Shown here in pieces: positions 46,320 to 56,204 of a DNA stretch of 64,000 bases. The position numbers and the translations under genes are program-made. Position 1 is the stretch's first letter; each line of letters opens with the position of its first letter. The notes under the pieces were generated by a model. That model did not search any database. It was not told the DNA's origin and saw only the letters and a list, made by a program, of their open reading frames with translations. The DNA is from Comamonadaceae bacterium (GTDB taxonomy: Bacteria > Pseudomonadota > Gammaproteobacteria > Burkholderiales > Burkholderiaceae_C): NCBI GenBank assembly GCA_947443645.1, contig CANEXF010000003.1, forward strand, positions 62,001 through 126,000, written 5' to 3'.

Positions 46320-47435
46320 ATGAAACCCTTTCTCCGCCAAACCCTGGACCGCCAGCTGCTCAGGCTGCATGAGCTCGACGCCTTGCTGTCCGCCAGCGAC
46401 GTTGTCAGCGACCTGAACCGCTTTCGCAGCCTGACGCGTGAGCATGCCGAAGCCAGCCTGGTGGCCGAGCAGTACAACCGGCTCACCAGCCGCGAAGCCG
46501 ATCTGGCCAGCGCCCAAAGCATGCTGGCAGAAGCCAAAAATGAGCCTGAGATGGCGGCCATGGCCGAGGAAGAAATCAGCGCCGCCAAGGCCGACATCGC
46601 GCTGATTGACGAAGCGCTGCAGCTCACGCTGATCCCCAAGGACCCCGATGACGCGCGCCCGGCCTTTGTCGAAATCCGCGCCGGCACGGGCGGCGACGAG
46701 TCGGCGCTGTTCGCTGGCGACCTGTTTCGCATGTACACGCGTTACGCCGAACGCAAACACTGGCAGACCGAAATCATCAGCGAATCAGCCGGCGAACTGG
46801 GCGGCTACAAGGAAGTCGTGCTGCGCATAGACGGCCCTCGGGACGAGATGGGCGTGGGCGTCTATGGCAAGCTGCGTTTTGAGTCCGGCGGCCACCGCGT
46901 GCAGCGGGTGCCAGCCACCGAAACCCAGGGCCGCATCCACACCAGCGCCTGCACCGTGGCGGTGCTGCCCGAGCCTGACGAGGCCGTGGCTATACAGATC
47001 AATCCGGCGGACCTGCGCATAGACACTTACCGCGCCAGCGGTGCCGGCGGCCAGCACATCAACAAGACCGACTCGGCCGTGCGCATTACCCACTTGCCAA
47101 CCGGCATCGTCGCCGAATGCCAGGAGGGCCGCAGCCAGCATGGCAACAAGGCACAGGCCTTGAAAGTGCTGACAGCCCGCATTCATGAAAAAGACCGCTC
47201 CGAGCGTGCCGCCAAGGACGCGGCCATGCGCAAGGGCCTGGTCGGCAGCGGCGACCGCAGCGACCGCATACGTACCTACAACTTCCCGCAAGGCAGGCTG
47301 ACCGACCACCGCATCAACCTGACGCTTTACAAGCTCTTGAGCATCATGGAAGGTGATCTGGAGGACGTGTTGACCGCGCTGCAGGTCGCGCGTGGCGTCG
47401 AACAGCTGGCTGAACTGGAAACGGCGTCGCAGTGA
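46320..47435 (+). CDS. prfA: peptide chain release factor 1
   Basis: Recognises UAA and UAG and triggers release of the finished peptide. The codon-reading PAT motif is at 198-200 ([10 protein letters not shown]) and the catalytic GGQ at 243-245 ([15 protein letters not shown]). The length of 371 residues is about 10 more than E. coli RF1. PrmC, which methylates the GGQ glutamine, is encoded next. The 104-base gap after hemA contains a GCCGGC / GCCGGC hairpin (46234-46250) without a T-run. Confidence 0.97.
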   Translation: MKPFLRQTLDRQLLRLHELDALLSASDVVSDLNRFRSLTREHAEASLVAEQYNRLTSREADLASAQSMLAEAKNEPEMAAMAEEEISAAKADIALIDEALQLTLIPKDPDDARPAFVEIRAGTGGDESALFAGDLFRMYTRYAERKHWQTEIISESAGELGGYKEVVLRIDGPRDEMGVGVYGKLRFESGGHRVQRVPATETQGRIHTSACTVAVLPEPDEAVAIQINPADLRIDTYRASGAGGQHINKTDSAVRITHLPTGIVAECQEGRSQHGNKAQALKVLTARIHEKDRSERAAKDAAMRKGLVGSGDRSDRIRTYNFPQGRLTDHRINLTLYKLLSIMEGDLEDVLTALQVARGVEQLAELETASQ

Positions 47436-47465
47436 TGGCTTGCCGGCCAGACTTCCCATCGAGCA

Positions 47466-47520
47466 TTAAAAAGGCCTATGACGCCCGTCTGGCGGGCGCA
47501 AGCAGCTATTTATTCAATAG
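47466..47520 (-). repeat. dispersed repeat with GATAGCT-type core, copy between prfA and prmC
   Basis: Read on the minus strand it starts AATAGCTGCTTGCGCCCG and ends ATAGGCCTTTTTAA; inside is a hairpin GCCCG-TCTGG-CGGGC (47483-47497). The same core stands before proB (58038) and within gpsA (10455). It occupies most of the 103-base prfA-prmC gap. Confidence 0.7.
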
Positions 47521-47538
47521 CATTCAGCGGGGCCGGTC

Positions 47539-48420
47539 TTGACCCAGCCAAGCGTCAGCCAGGCCCTGCAGGCTGCCAAAGCGCTGGGGCTGGAGCGTCT
47601 GGACGCCGAGCTGCTGCTGCTGCATGCCCTGGCCAGATCACCGCGCGAGCGCGCCTGGCTGCGGGCCCATGACAGTGACTTGCTGGAGGGCGCTGCAGCC
47701 CAGGCGTTTGACGCCTTGAGCCTCAGACGCGTGGCCGGCGAGCCGCTGGCCTACCTCGTTGGCTACCAGGAGTTTTTCGGGCTGACGCTGCAAGTCGATG
47801 CGCGCGTGCTGGTGCCCAGGCCGGATACCGAAACCCTGGTGCAATGGGCGCTGGAGCTGCTGCAGGCGCCCGGCATGGTGGCCAACCCGTCGGTGCTGGA
47901 CCTGGGCACCGGCAGCGGCGCGATTGCGATTGCCATCGCGCACAGCCTGCTGCAAGCCGGGCAAGCGGCGCAAGTCAGCGCGATCGACGCCAGCGCTGAC
48001 GCGCTGACAGTAGCGACTCAAAACGCCAGCCGGCTTGGCCTGAAGCTGCAGTTCATCCAAAGCCATTGGCTCGAGCAAATCAGCCAGCCGCAACAAGTCA
48101 TCGTCAGCAATCCGCCCTATATTGCCAGCGCCGACCCGCATCTGGCCGCGCTGCGCCACGAACCATTGCAGGCACTGACCGCAGGCAGCGACGGACTGGA
48201 CGACCTCCGGCAAATCATCGATCAAGCGCCCGCGCGCCTGTTGCCTGGCGGCTGGCTGCTGCTTGAGCACGGCTATGACCAGGCAGCGCAAGTGCGCGCC
48301 CTGCTGACCCTGCGCGGCTTTGCGCAGGTTCAAAGCCGCCTGGATCTGGCCGGCATTCAACGCTGCTCGGGGGGTCAATGGCCAGGACAGCGCAGCCAGG
48401 ATATGGAAATCACGGGATAA
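47539..48420 (+). CDS. prmC: peptide chain release factor N5-glutamine methyltransferase
   Basis: Methylates the glutamine of the GGQ motif of RF1 and RF2. The SAM site is [12 protein letters not shown] (121-132) and the catalytic NPPY is at 191-194. The N-terminal helical domain includes [19 protein letters not shown]. Translation appears to start with TTG 47539 ([10 protein letters not shown]); no ATG gives a complete N-terminal domain. The length of 293 fits the family (about 280). Confidence 0.95.
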   Translation: MTQPSVSQALQAAKALGLERLDAELLLLHALARSPRERAWLRAHDSDLLEGAAAQAFDALSLRRVAGEPLAYLVGYQEFFGLTLQVDARVLVPRPDTETLVQWALELLQAPGMVANPSVLDLGTGSGAIAIAIAHSLLQAGQAAQVSAIDASADALTVATQNASRLGLKLQFIQSHWLEQISQPQQVIVSNPPYIASADPHLAALRHEPLQALTAGSDGLDDLRQIIDQAPARLLPGGWLLLEHGYDQAAQVRALLTLRGFAQVQSRLDLAGIQRCSGGQWPGQRSQDMEITG

Positions 48421-48493
48421 TCAGGCCATTGATTTTTGCCAAGCTGCTTGCATCTGTTGGCTGAGCGGCAACCAGACCTTAAAGGATTTCCCC

Positions 48494-48814
48494 ATGAGCG
48501 ATACCCAGCAACGCATAGACCAGATCGTCAAATCCAGTGACGTCGTGCTGTTTATGAAGGGCACGGCCCAGTTTCCACAGTGCGGCTTTTCAGGCCGCGC
48601 AATCCAGATACTCAAGGCCTGCGGCGTGAACAAGCCCGCCACCGTGAACGTGCTGGAAGACCCGGAAATCCGCAACGGCGTCAAGGAATACAGCAACTGG
48701 CCGACAGTGCCGCAGCTCTACGTCAAAGGCGAATTTGTGGGCGGCTCCGACATCATGATGGAGATGTACGAAAGCGGCGAGCTGCAGCAGGTTCTGGGCA
48801 CCCCCGCAGCCTGA
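48494..48814 (+). CDS. grxD: monothiol glutaredoxin Grx4
   Basis: 106-residue CGFS-type glutaredoxin (Cys30 in [10 protein letters not shown]) that carries and transfers [2Fe-2S] clusters with glutathione. Family blocks are [37 protein letters not shown] and the closing ELQQVLG. AAAGGA at 48481 supports ATG 48494; the frame upstream is open but not conserved. It follows prmC and is convergent with a small secreted protein gene. Confidence 0.96.
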   Translation: MSDTQQRIDQIVKSSDVVLFMKGTAQFPQCGFSGRAIQILKACGVNKPATVNVLEDPEIRNGVKEYSNWPTVPQLYVKGEFVGGSDIMMEMYESGELQQVLGTPAA

Positions 48815-48818
48815 TGGC

Positions 48819-49103
48819 TCAGCGGGTGTAGCCTTGGCAGACACCCGCATTGACGCCATCCTTGCACTCGCGCAGCAAGCGCGCCCTGCGCTCGCTTGGC
48901 GTTTCCTGAGAGCCCGGTAAAAACTTCACCCGACTCGCAGAACTGGCCGCCGGCTTTGCAGCTTTGGCGGTTTTCTTTTTCTTTTTGACCGCCACCTTGG
49001 CGGGCTTTTCCACTGCCTCGGCAGGCTGCGCATGTGCATTTCCCAGCAGCAGCGCGGCGATCACCATGCAGGACATGGCGGGTTTGATCAGCATTTTTTT
49101 CAT
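48819..49103 (-). CDS. small secreted basic protein, hypothetical
   Basis: 94 residues. A clear signal peptide (1-25, cleavage near NAHAQ), then a lysine-rich stretch (VAVKKKKKTAKAAKPAAS) and a compact C-terminal part with two cysteines (RRARLLRECKDGVNAGVCQG). CAGGAGC stands well placed before ATG 49103. The layout recalls short periplasmic PsiF-like or Arg/Lys-rich proteins, but I do not recognise a family. Confidence 0.65.
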   Translation of the reverse strand: MKKMLIKPAMSCMVIAALLLGNAHAQPAEAVEKPAKVAVKKKKKTAKAAKPAASSASRVKFLPGSQETPSERRARLLRECKDGVNAGVCQGYTR

Positions 49104-49184
49104 TGCCCAAGCTCCTGTTACGTTCCACCTTCCACATTCAGCCTGACCGTGCAAGCAGCGCATTACCGCTTGCAGATTTGAAAC

Positions 49185-49391
49185 TTATTGCAGTCTGGGA
49201 TCGCCGTAGACGGCATCATCGGGCGGCGCGTCGACCGGCATCCGGAAACTCTCACTAGCCCAAGCCCCCAGATCCATGTTTTTGCAGCGCTGGCTGCAAA
49301 ACGGGCGGTAGATATTGCTGGGCGCGTAAACGCTTTTGCCCTTGCAGGCAGGGCAAACGACTATTTTGACGGCGGCTTTTTCGGGCTTCAT
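49185..49391 (-). CDS. yacG: DNA gyrase inhibitor YacG (zinc protein)
   Basis: 68-residue zinc-binding protein that in E. coli binds GyrB and blocks its DNA interaction. The four zinc cysteines are Cys13, Cys16 (VCPACKG), Cys32 and Cys36 (FCSQRCKNMDLGAWA). The acidic tail (DAPPDDAVYGD) is typical. It is the last gene of the pilB-pilC-pilD-coaE-zapD-yacG run. Confidence 0.95.
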   Translation of the reverse strand: MKPEKAAVKIVVCPACKGKSVYAPSNIYRPFCSQRCKNMDLGAWASESFRMPVDAPPDDAVYGDPRLQ

Positions 49392-49407
49392 GACGAGCGG
49401 CCGGGCT

Positions 49408-50163
49408 TCAGGAGCAAAGCGTCAATTCAAATGAGGCATCGTTGGTGCTGGCATGCAGCCTGTCGTCACTCTCGTGGCGCATCAAACGCACCGACAACAT
49501 CAGGCGATTGCCGCTGATTTCAGGAATCAGGCCGAGCGATGAATCAATACGCAGGCGCAACAACTGGAAAGTACGGCCCTGCGGCAGGGCTTGCTGGTAT
49601 TGACCCGAGGGCGCAATGACTTTCTGTGCAGCGCCTGAATCGCGCAGCAGTTGCAGCAGCAGCCGAATCGACTCGGCCAATGGCACCAGGGTTGAGATCC
49701 AGCGCTGCAGTCCTTGCTGCCGGGTCTTGGCGTCCAGATGTTGCCAGGCAAAGTAGGCAGGCAAATCAAACTCGCAGGTGCCGCCGGGAATACCGACCCG
49801 GCTGCGAATACTCATTAGCCAGTCGTTTTCGGTCAGGGTCTGACCGGCCTTGCCCGACAGGCTGTTCAGCGCGGCAAAGCAGCTTTCGAGCTGGCCTATG
49901 ACCTCGTCCAGAACGGTCTCGGCAATCGCCGGATTGCCGCGATAGCTGTTGAGAACCTGTTTTTGTTTTTCGAGATCCTTGAGCACGTCCATCTTCAGGT
50001 CCGCACGCGCAGCCACATCCATCACTTCAAAAATAGTGGTGATGGCGTAGTGATGATCGGTTGGATGCTCGCGCGCAGCCAGCTCGCCAAGACGACGAAA
50101 CAGGTGCTCAAGCCGCAAATAAGTGCGTATGCGTTCGTTGAAGGGATACTCGTAAAGGATCAC
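49408..50163 (-). CDS. zapD: cell division protein ZapD
   Basis: 251-residue FtsZ-binding protein (formerly YacF/DUF1342) that bundles FtsZ filaments at the division ring. The N-terminal ILYEYPFNERIRTYLRLEHLF and central RVGIPGGTCEFDLPAYFAWQ are family hallmarks. It lies 16 bases before yacG and 37 bases after coaE, the standard gene order. Confidence 0.96.
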   Translation of the reverse strand: MILYEYPFNERIRTYLRLEHLFRRLGELAAREHPTDHHYAITTIFEVMDVAARADLKMDVLKDLEKQKQVLNSYRGNPAIAETVLDEVIGQLESCFAALNSLSGKAGQTLTENDWLMSIRSRVGIPGGTCEFDLPAYFAWQHLDAKTRQQGLQRWISTLVPLAESIRLLLQLLRDSGAAQKVIAPSGQYQQALPQGRTFQLLRLRIDSSLGLIPEISGNRLMLSVRLMRHESDDRLHASTNDASFELTLCS

Positions 50164-50200
50164 GGCGCTGTCTTTATCGGCTCATTGTTGGGTTTGCGCA

Positions 50201-50833
50201 TCATAGCTTGAAGCGCTGCAAAATCTGCTTGACTGTCAGACCCAACGCCGCAAGCGACAAGTCCTCGTTGTAGATACACAGGTCTGCAGCGGCGCGGCGC
50301 TGCGCACGACTGGCCTGGCCATCAATGACTTTGCGCACAGTTTCAGGCGTCCAGCCGCTGGCGGCTTCACGCGCCATGACGCGGCTGATTTGTGTGGCTT
50401 CTTCACAATCGACCACCAGCACTTGGTCAAGTCGCTGACGCCAGCGGCCGGACTCCACCAGCAAGGGGATGTCAAAGACCAGACAAGTGCTGCCAGCTGA
50501 TTCGGCAAGTTGCGCCTGGCGCGCAGACTCCTGAGCGACCAGGGGGTGAATGATGGCTTCGAGTTGCAGCCGTGCGGCCGAGTCACCAAACACCAGGCGC
50601 CGCATGACGTCCCTGTCCATGGCGCCGTCCGCCGTGATGGCCGAGGCGCCAAAGCGGTCAGCAATAGGCGCTATGGCGGCGCCACCCGGCGCGGTGACCT
50701 GGCGTGAGATCGCATCAGCATCAATCACCGTCGCGCCCGCATCGGCCAGCATGCGGGCCACGGTGCTTTTGCCGCTGCCTATGCCTCCCGTCAAGCCAAT
50801 GCGCCAAGCCGGCAAATGCTGCGTTACCTGCAT
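50201..50833 (-). CDS. coaE: dephospho-CoA kinase
   Basis: Phosphorylates dephospho-CoA at the 3' hydroxyl, the final step of coenzyme A synthesis. The P-loop is GLTGGIGSGKST, with the family segments VIDADAISRQV, HPLVAQE and VFDIPLLVESGRW. It is 210 residues. It starts 4 bases after the pilD stop. Together with panB and panC at 4-6 kb, the window supplies both ends of the CoA route. Confidence 0.96.
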   Translation of the reverse strand: MQVTQHLPAWRIGLTGGIGSGKSTVARMLADAGATVIDADAISRQVTAPGGAAIAPIADRFGASAITADGAMDRDVMRRLVFGDSAARLQLEAIIHPLVAQESARQAQLAESAGSTCLVFDIPLLVESGRWRQRLDQVLVVDCEEATQISRVMAREAASGWTPETVRKVIDGQASRAQRRAAADLCIYNEDLSLAALGLTVKQILQRFKL

Positions 50834-50837
50834 GCGC

Positions 50838-51779
50838 TCAAAGCCCTATGAATCGAAGTATGGATTGCGGACCGAAAATCATCGCGGTAAAACCAGCGCC
50901 CGCCAGAAATGGGCCGAACGGTACATAGCCGCCTTCGCGCAAACCACTTGAGAATTTCATGCCAATGCCGACGACAGCGCCGATCACGGAGGCCATCAGC
51001 ACGATGGGCACCAGGGCAGTCCAGCCAAACCAGGCGCCCAATGCGGCGAAGAGTTTGAAGTCGCCATAGCCCATGCCTTCCTTGCCACTCGCGGCGCGCG
51101 CCACCCAGTGCTCGGCAGTCCACGGCCAGTGCGGCGAGCCGCTTCCTGTCAAGAGCTTGAAAGCCCAATACACCAGCCAGAGCGACACATAACCGGCGAC
51201 AGCGCCCCACAACGCATCGGCCAGCCTCACCGCAGGATTCCATTGCAGGGCTGCAACAACCAGCCCGGCCCACAACAAGGTCAAGGTGATGTCATCGGGC
51301 AGCAGCGTGGTGTCCCAGTCAATCACCGCCAACACCAGCAAAGCGGCGGAAAAGCCGCACCAGGCCAGTGCCTCGACGGAATTGCCCCAGCGCCAGAAAC
51401 AAAAGGCAAACAGCAAGCCGGTTGCAAGCTCAATCACCGGGTAACGCAAGCCATAAGGAGCCTTGCAAACCGAACACCGGCCTTTGAGAAAAAGGTAGCT
51501 CAGCACCGGAATGTTCTCGTACCAGCTGATCGCGTGACCGCAATGCGAGCAACGCGAACGTGGCACCAGCAAATTAAAGGCCTCAGCTGGCCCATTCACA
51601 TTGGGAAGTTCTGGTGACGCCAGGGACATGTCAGCCAGTTCGGCACACTCGCGCGCCCACTGCTGCTCCATCATTTTTGGCAGGCGATAAATCACCACAT
51701 TGAGAAAGCTGCCAATCAGCAACCCGACGAGGCCAGCCAACCCGGCAAGCACTTGCAGCGGCAAAGCGTCCGGCATCAA
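50838..51779 (-). CDS. pilD: type IV prepilin peptidase PilD
   Basis: Inner-membrane aspartic protease that cleaves the leader of type IV prepilins and methylates the new N-terminus. Zinc cysteines are Cys77/Cys80 and Cys102/Cys105 (CSHCGH, CSVCKA). Catalytic aspartates are Asp154 (VIDWDTTLLPDD) and Asp240 in GMGYGDFKLFAALG. About eight membrane helices are visible over 313 residues. It overlaps pilC by four bases. Confidence 0.96.
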   Translation of the reverse strand: MMPDALPLQVLAGLAGLVGLLIGSFLNVVIYRLPKMMEQQWARECAELADMSLASPELPNVNGPAEAFNLLVPRSRCSHCGHAISWYENIPVLSYLFLKGRCSVCKAPYGLRYPVIELATGLLFAFCFWRWGNSVEALAWCGFSAALLVLAVIDWDTTLLPDDITLTLLWAGLVVAALQWNPAVRLADALWGAVAGYVSLWLVYWAFKLLTGSGSPHWPWTAEHWVARAASGKEGMGYGDFKLFAALGAWFGWTALVPIVLMASVIGAVVGIGMKFSSGLREGGYVPFGPFLAGAGFTAMIFGPQSILRFIGL

Positions 51780-52990
51780 ACGACCTGGCCCAGTTTGAAA
51801 ATAGGCAGGTACATGGACACCACAATGCCGCCGATTAACGTGCCTAAAAACACGATGATGATGGGCTCCATGAGGCTGGACAGCCCGGCGACCATCTCGT
51901 CGACTTCGGCTTCATAAAAATCCGCCGCCTTGCCCAGCATATGGTCAACAGAGCCGGACTCTTCCCCAATCGCGCACATCTGCAGCACCATGGTGGGGAA
52001 CAGATTGGCATTGGTCATGGCTGCGGTCAGGCTGGTGCCGGAAGAAACCTCTTGCTGAATTTTTTCGGTCGCGTCGGCATACAGCGAGTTACCCGAGGCA
52101 CCGCCCACGGAGTCCAGCGCCTCCACCAGCGGCACGCCGGCGGCGAACATGGTTGACAGGGTACGGGTCCAGCGCGCAATGCATGACTTCTCTATCAAGG
52201 GACCAAATACCGGAACCTTGAGCAGCAACCGGTCCATGAATTTCTGCATCTTTTCGTTGCGCTGCCAGGCCTGGAAGAAGAAGTACAGGCCGCCTCCTAT
52301 GCCGCCAAAAATCAGCCACCAATAGGCAACAAAAAACTCGCTGATGGCGATCACAAACAACGTCGGTGCGGGCAGGTCCGCACCGAAGGAAGAGAAAACG
52401 CTTTTGAAAGCCGGGATCACGAAAATCATGATCACGGCGACCACCACAAAGGCCACCACCACGACAGAAATCGGATACATCAATGCAGACTTGATCTTGG
52501 ACTTGATGGCTTCGGTTTTTTCCATATAGACCGCTAGCCGGTCCAGCAGGGACTCCAAAATACCTGCAGCTTCGCCCGCTTCGACAAGGTTGCAGTAAAG
52601 CGCGTTGAAATACAGGGGATATTTTCGAAAAGCGGCGCTCAGGGATGTGCCGGTCTCCACATCGGTACGCACATCATTGAGCAGCTTGGTCACGCTGGCA
52701 TTGGGATTACCGCGACCAACGATGTCAAAAGACTGCAACAGCGGCACGCCGGCCTTCATCATGGTTGCGAGCTGGCGGGTAAAGATGGCGATATCCCTGG
52801 GCTTGATGGACTTGCCCGAACGCATGCGGCGCTTCTTGATTTTGATAGGCAGCACACCCTGGCGGCGCAGTGAGGCCTTGACCTGGTTTTCGCCCGAGGC
52901 GCGGATTTCACCCCTGACCTGCTTGCCGCCGCGATCCTTGCCCTCCCACTCGAAGACAAACTCCTGTATACCTCTGGATGCTGTTGCCAT
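51776..52990 (-). CDS. pilC: type IV pilus inner-membrane platform protein PilC
   Basis: 404-residue platform protein with two T2SSF domains (about 75-200 and 280-400) and three membrane helices (about 175-195, 218-245 and 378-398). Family marks are FTRQLATMMKAGVPLLQSFDI and its repeat TLSTMFAAGVPLVEALDSV, plus MCAIGEESGSVDHML. It couples the PilB motor to the growing pilus. The N-terminal part carries GKQVRGEIRASGENQVKASL. It is 82 bases after pilB and overlaps pilD. Confidence 0.96.
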   Translation of the reverse strand: MATASRGIQEFVFEWEGKDRGGKQVRGEIRASGENQVKASLRRQGVLPIKIKKRRMRSGKSIKPRDIAIFTRQLATMMKAGVPLLQSFDIVGRGNPNASVTKLLNDVRTDVETGTSLSAAFRKYPLYFNALYCNLVEAGEAAGILESLLDRLAVYMEKTEAIKSKIKSALMYPISVVVVAFVVVAVIMIFVIPAFKSVFSSFGADLPAPTLFVIAISEFFVAYWWLIFGGIGGGLYFFFQAWQRNEKMQKFMDRLLLKVPVFGPLIEKSCIARWTRTLSTMFAAGVPLVEALDSVGGASGNSLYADATEKIQQEVSSGTSLTAAMTNANLFPTMVLQMCAIGEESGSVDHMLGKAADFYEAEVDEMVAGLSSLMEPIIIVFLGTLIGGIVVSMYLPIFKLGQVV

Positions 52991-53072
52991 GATGCCTTCT
53001 CGTTTTAGCGTTGGACTGTTTTCATCAATCTGCCAACCTTAGCCTGCTTCAGGCCGAACAAAATGTAAGAGT

Positions 53073-54809
53073 TCAAACATTGGTGCAGCCCAACACCTCT
53101 TCGACCGATGTCATGCCCAGTTTAACTTTGTGCAGACCAGACTGACGCAAACTGCGCACGCCCTCGGACTCCGCCTGCGCGGCGATTTCAAGCGCACTGC
53201 CATCACGCAAAATGATTCGCTGAATCTCTTCGGTGATCGGCATGACCTGATAAATGCCCACCCGCCCTTTGTAGCCGTTGGTGCACATGGAGCAGCCTAC
53301 CGGCCGATAGGGTGTCCACGAGCCATCGACGTCTTCTTCCTTGAAACCGGCATCGAGCAAGGCTTCACGCGGAATGTCTGCCGGCGCCTTGCAATTGACG
53401 CACAGACGTCTGGCCAGGCGCTGGGCAGTGATCAGGATCACGCTAGACGCAATGTTGAAAGGCGCGATGCCCATGTTGCGCATACGGGTCAGCGTGGTTG
53501 GCGCATCATTGGTGTGCAGGGTGGACAGCACCAGGTGGCCGGTCTGGGCCGCCTTGATGGAAATATCCGCCGTCTCGAGGTCGCGGATCTCACCGACCAT
53601 GATGATGTCAGGATCCTGGCGCAAGAAAGCCTTGAGCGCGACCGGAAAAGTCATGCCGGCCTTGTCATTCATGCTGACCTGATTGACACCAGGCATGGTG
53701 ATCTCGGCTGGATCTTCGGCCGTGGCGATGTTGACGCCAGGCTTGTTCAGGATATTCAGGCAGGTGTAGAGCGAAACCGTTTTGCCTGAACCGGTGGGGC
53801 CTGTGACAAGCACCATGCCGTAAGGCCGGCCAATGGCTGCGAGCAAGCGCTCTTTTTCAACCGGTTCATAGCCCAGCGCATCGATGCCCAGCTTGGCACT
53901 GCTCGGGTCGAGAATACGAATCACAATTTTCTCGCCGTACATGGTCGGCAAGGTGCTCACGCGAAAGTCAATGACACGGTCCGGACCAATCTTGAGCTTC
54001 ATCTTGCCGTCTTGCGGCACCCGCTTTTCGGAAATATCGAGCTTGGAAATGACCTTGATGCGCGCGGCCAGCTTTTCCTTGATGGCGACAGGCGGCGAGG
54101 CGATTTCACGCAGCTCACCATCGACACGAAAGCGCACGCGATAGCTGTGCTCGAAAGGCTCGAAGTGCAGGTCCGAAGCGCGCATGCTGAAAGCGTCAAG
54201 CAGCATTTTCTGCAGGAACTTGACTACCGGCGCGTCCTCCACCTCGGCAACGCTGGTGTCGGCGCTTTCACTCGTGGCCATCTCGGCGCTGGCTTCGTCA
54301 AACTCGAAGTCATCACCAATGATGTTCTCCATCGCCTCCGAAGCTGTCGTGGTCGAGACTTCAACAAGCTTGGACAGCTTGTCGTATTCGGCGATCACCC
54401 AGTCAACCCCCATTTGCGTGGAGAACTTGATCTTCTCGGCGGCTTCCTGATCGGAAGGGTCGGCCGTGGCCACGATCAGGCGGTTGTTTCTTTTGCTCAG
54501 AACAACGATGCGATAAGTCTGACAAATCTTGGCGTCCAGCAAGCCCTTGGGCAGCCGCTGGGTGTCTATGGCCTCGAGGTCCAGCAGCGGTGCGGCAAAC
54601 GCGGACGACATGGTGTGCGCCAGATCGAAGGCCGAAACGGCGCCTGATCCGGTCAACTCCGCAATAAAGCTGGTGCGCCCGCTCTGGGCCTTGCGGAAAA
54701 TCTCTTCTGCGGCTTTCTGACCCAGCTTGCCCGCGACCACGAGCGCTCTACCCAGCCCAGGCAGAGCCATAGCGGGAGCTTCATTCATCACGGTGTCAAC
54801 AGCGGCCAT
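53073..54809 (-). CDS. pilB: type IV pilus assembly ATPase PilB
   Basis: Hexameric extension motor of type IV pili. The N-terminal MshEN-type domain (LPGLGRALVVAGKLGQKAAEE) is followed by the GspE ATPase core with Walker A GPTGSGKT (about 337-344), Walker B and Asp/His boxes (MVGEIRDLETADI, LSTLHTNDA), and the zinc tetracysteine region (CVNC, CSMC). ATG 54809 (MAAVDTV) gives 578 residues, the usual length, with AAAGGA close upstream. An in-frame ATG at 54884 would add 25 residues of different character. The tRNA-Pro gene lies upstream. Confidence 0.95.
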   Translation of the reverse strand: MAAVDTVMNEAPAMALPGLGRALVVAGKLGQKAAEEIFRKAQSGRTSFIAELTGSGAVSAFDLAHTMSSAFAAPLLDLEAIDTQRLPKGLLDAKICQTYRIVVLSKRNNRLIVATADPSDQEAAEKIKFSTQMGVDWVIAEYDKLSKLVEVSTTTASEAMENIIGDDFEFDEASAEMATSESADTSVAEVEDAPVVKFLQKMLLDAFSMRASDLHFEPFEHSYRVRFRVDGELREIASPPVAIKEKLAARIKVISKLDISEKRVPQDGKMKLKIGPDRVIDFRVSTLPTMYGEKIVIRILDPSSAKLGIDALGYEPVEKERLLAAIGRPYGMVLVTGPTGSGKTVSLYTCLNILNKPGVNIATAEDPAEITMPGVNQVSMNDKAGMTFPVALKAFLRQDPDIIMVGEIRDLETADISIKAAQTGHLVLSTLHTNDAPTTLTRMRNMGIAPFNIASSVILITAQRLARRLCVNCKAPADIPREALLDAGFKEEDVDGSWTPYRPVGCSMCTNGYKGRVGIYQVMPITEEIQRIILRDGSALEIAAQAESEGVRSLRQSGLHKVKLGMTSVEEVLGCTNV

Positions 54810-54929
54810 AGTCCTTTGTATCCCGACCAAAGTCACATCATCGCTGAATGGGTCCGGGGTGTAAATCGAATTGAACTCAGCCACCGCAGCAGTGTTGGTA
54901 CAACGTGAACTAAGTCACGACCACAGAAC

Positions 54930-55006
54930 TGGTCGGGGTGAGAGGATTCGAACCTCCGGCCTCTACGTCCCGAACGTAGCGCTCTACCTGGCTAAGCTAC
55001 ACCCCG
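54930..55006 (-). tRNA. tRNA-Pro, anticodon CGG
   Basis: 77 bases including the encoded CCA end. The acceptor stem is CGGGGTG / CACCCCG with the C1:G72 pair typical of proline tRNAs. The D-loop has AGCTTAGCCAGGTAGAG, the anticodon stem is CTACG / CGTAG with loop TTCGGGA (anticodon CGG, reading CCG), and the T-loop is TTCGAAT. It stands alone between pilB and ispB. Confidence 0.95.
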
Positions 55007-55055
55007 TAGCCGAACAAGCCCCAAGCAACCGTGACACAACTACAACAGGGCAGTC

Positions 55056-56039
55056 TCAAGAACGCCTGTCCAGCAGCTGCGAGGCCAATTGACGCAAGGC
55101 ATCACTGTAAATGTTTTGTGGCAACGCCTGCAAGGCATCCAGCGCGCGCTGCGCCTCGACGGCGGCAGCAGCGCGGGTCGCCGTCAGCGCGCCCGTGCTG
55201 TGCACGATCGAAATGATTTCCGCCATCTGCGCTGTTCCACCGGTCTCAATGGCCTCGCGAATGGTCTTGCGCTGCAGCTCGGTGCCGCGTTGCATCGCGA
55301 TGATGAGCGGCAGCGTCGCCTTGCCCTCGCGCAAGTCGTCGCCCAGATTCTTGCCCATTTCGAGCGCGTCACCGTCATAGTCAAGCACGTCGTCTATGAC
55401 CTGAAAAGCCGTACCCAGGGCCTGGCCATAGTCAGCGCAACAGGCTTCAAGGGCTGCCGACGATTGCGCCAGCAAGGCCGCCAGCCGCGCACTGGCCTCG
55501 AAAAGCTTGGCTGTCTTGGAACGGATCACCAGCAAATAACCCTCCTCGGACAAGGAGGCATCGTGCATATTCATAAGCTGAAGGACTTCGCCCTCGGCGA
55601 TCACGTTAGTGGCCTCTGCCAGCGTTTGCATCACGCGCATGTCGCCAGCGTCCACCATCATCTGAAAGGCCCGCGAGTACAGAAAGTCGCCGACCAGCAC
55701 GCTCGCCGGGTTGCCAAAGGCCTCGTTGGCGGTCTCGCGGCCGCGCCGCAAAGTGGACTCGTCGACCACATCGTCGTGCAGCAAAGTCGCCGTGTGAATA
55801 AACTCCACTACTGCTGCGAGGTTGTGGCGCTGATCGCCGCTGTAGCCGAGCGCGCCGCACATCAGCAGCAATAATGCCGGCCGTAGCCGCTTGCCACCCG
55901 CAGCCACGATGTAGCTCGAAACCTGGCTGACCAGTGCAACTTCGGATTTAAGGCGGCGCGCTATGACCGCGTCCATTGCACGCATGTCGTCGGCGATCAG
56001 GGCCAGAGCGGCAGCGGTGCTTGAAGAATTTGCAGACAA
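55056..56039 (-). CDS. ispB: octaprenyl (all-trans-polyprenyl) diphosphate synthase
   Basis: Builds the C40 side chain of ubiquinone by adding isopentenyl diphosphate units. The first aspartate-rich motif is HDDVVDES (88-95), preceded by GGKRLRPALLLL; the second is VIDDVLDYDGD, and LGKNLGDDLREGKATLPL is typical. It is 327 residues. It is divergent from rplU, as in many proteobacteria, and supplies the polyprenyl tail for the ubiE/ubiB/ubiJ pathway also in this window. Confidence 0.95.
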   Translation of the reverse strand: MSANSSSTAAALALIADDMRAMDAVIARRLKSEVALVSQVSSYIVAAGGKRLRPALLLLMCGALGYSGDQRHNLAAVVEFIHTATLLHDDVVDESTLRRGRETANEAFGNPASVLVGDFLYSRAFQMMVDAGDMRVMQTLAEATNVIAEGEVLQLMNMHDASLSEEGYLLVIRSKTAKLFEASARLAALLAQSSAALEACCADYGQALGTAFQVIDDVLDYDGDALEMGKNLGDDLREGKATLPLIIAMQRGTELQRKTIREAIETGGTAQMAEIISIVHSTGALTATRAAAAVEAQRALDALQALPQNIYSDALRQLASQLLDRRS

Positions 56040-56125
56040 GTGACAGTCCAGACGTTAAGTTTGCGCAGATTATAGGAAGGCCAAGCCGGTCCATTTGTGC
56101 CAGCAAGGCGCTAAAACCAGCCTGC

Positions 56126-56154
56126 TGGTCATTTCCGGCGGCGCATGCTAGAAT
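56126..56154 (+). promoter_or_regulatory. candidate promoter of rplU-rpmA
   Basis: Extended -10 TGC-TAGAAT (56146-56154) with a weak -35 TGGTCA (56126-56131) at 17-base spacing, about 50 bases before ATG 56205. The site is in the 165-base divergent gap with ispB. Confidence 0.4.
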
Positions 56155-56204
56155 CATCGGCTCTGCGGAAATCCGTCTGCGGAACTCAAATTACGAGGTC
56201 ATAC

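Noticed and set aside
54930-55006. tRNA-Pro as an integration site
   Set aside because: The flanks are conserved housekeeping genes (pilB, ispB), with no duplicated tRNA end and no integrase.
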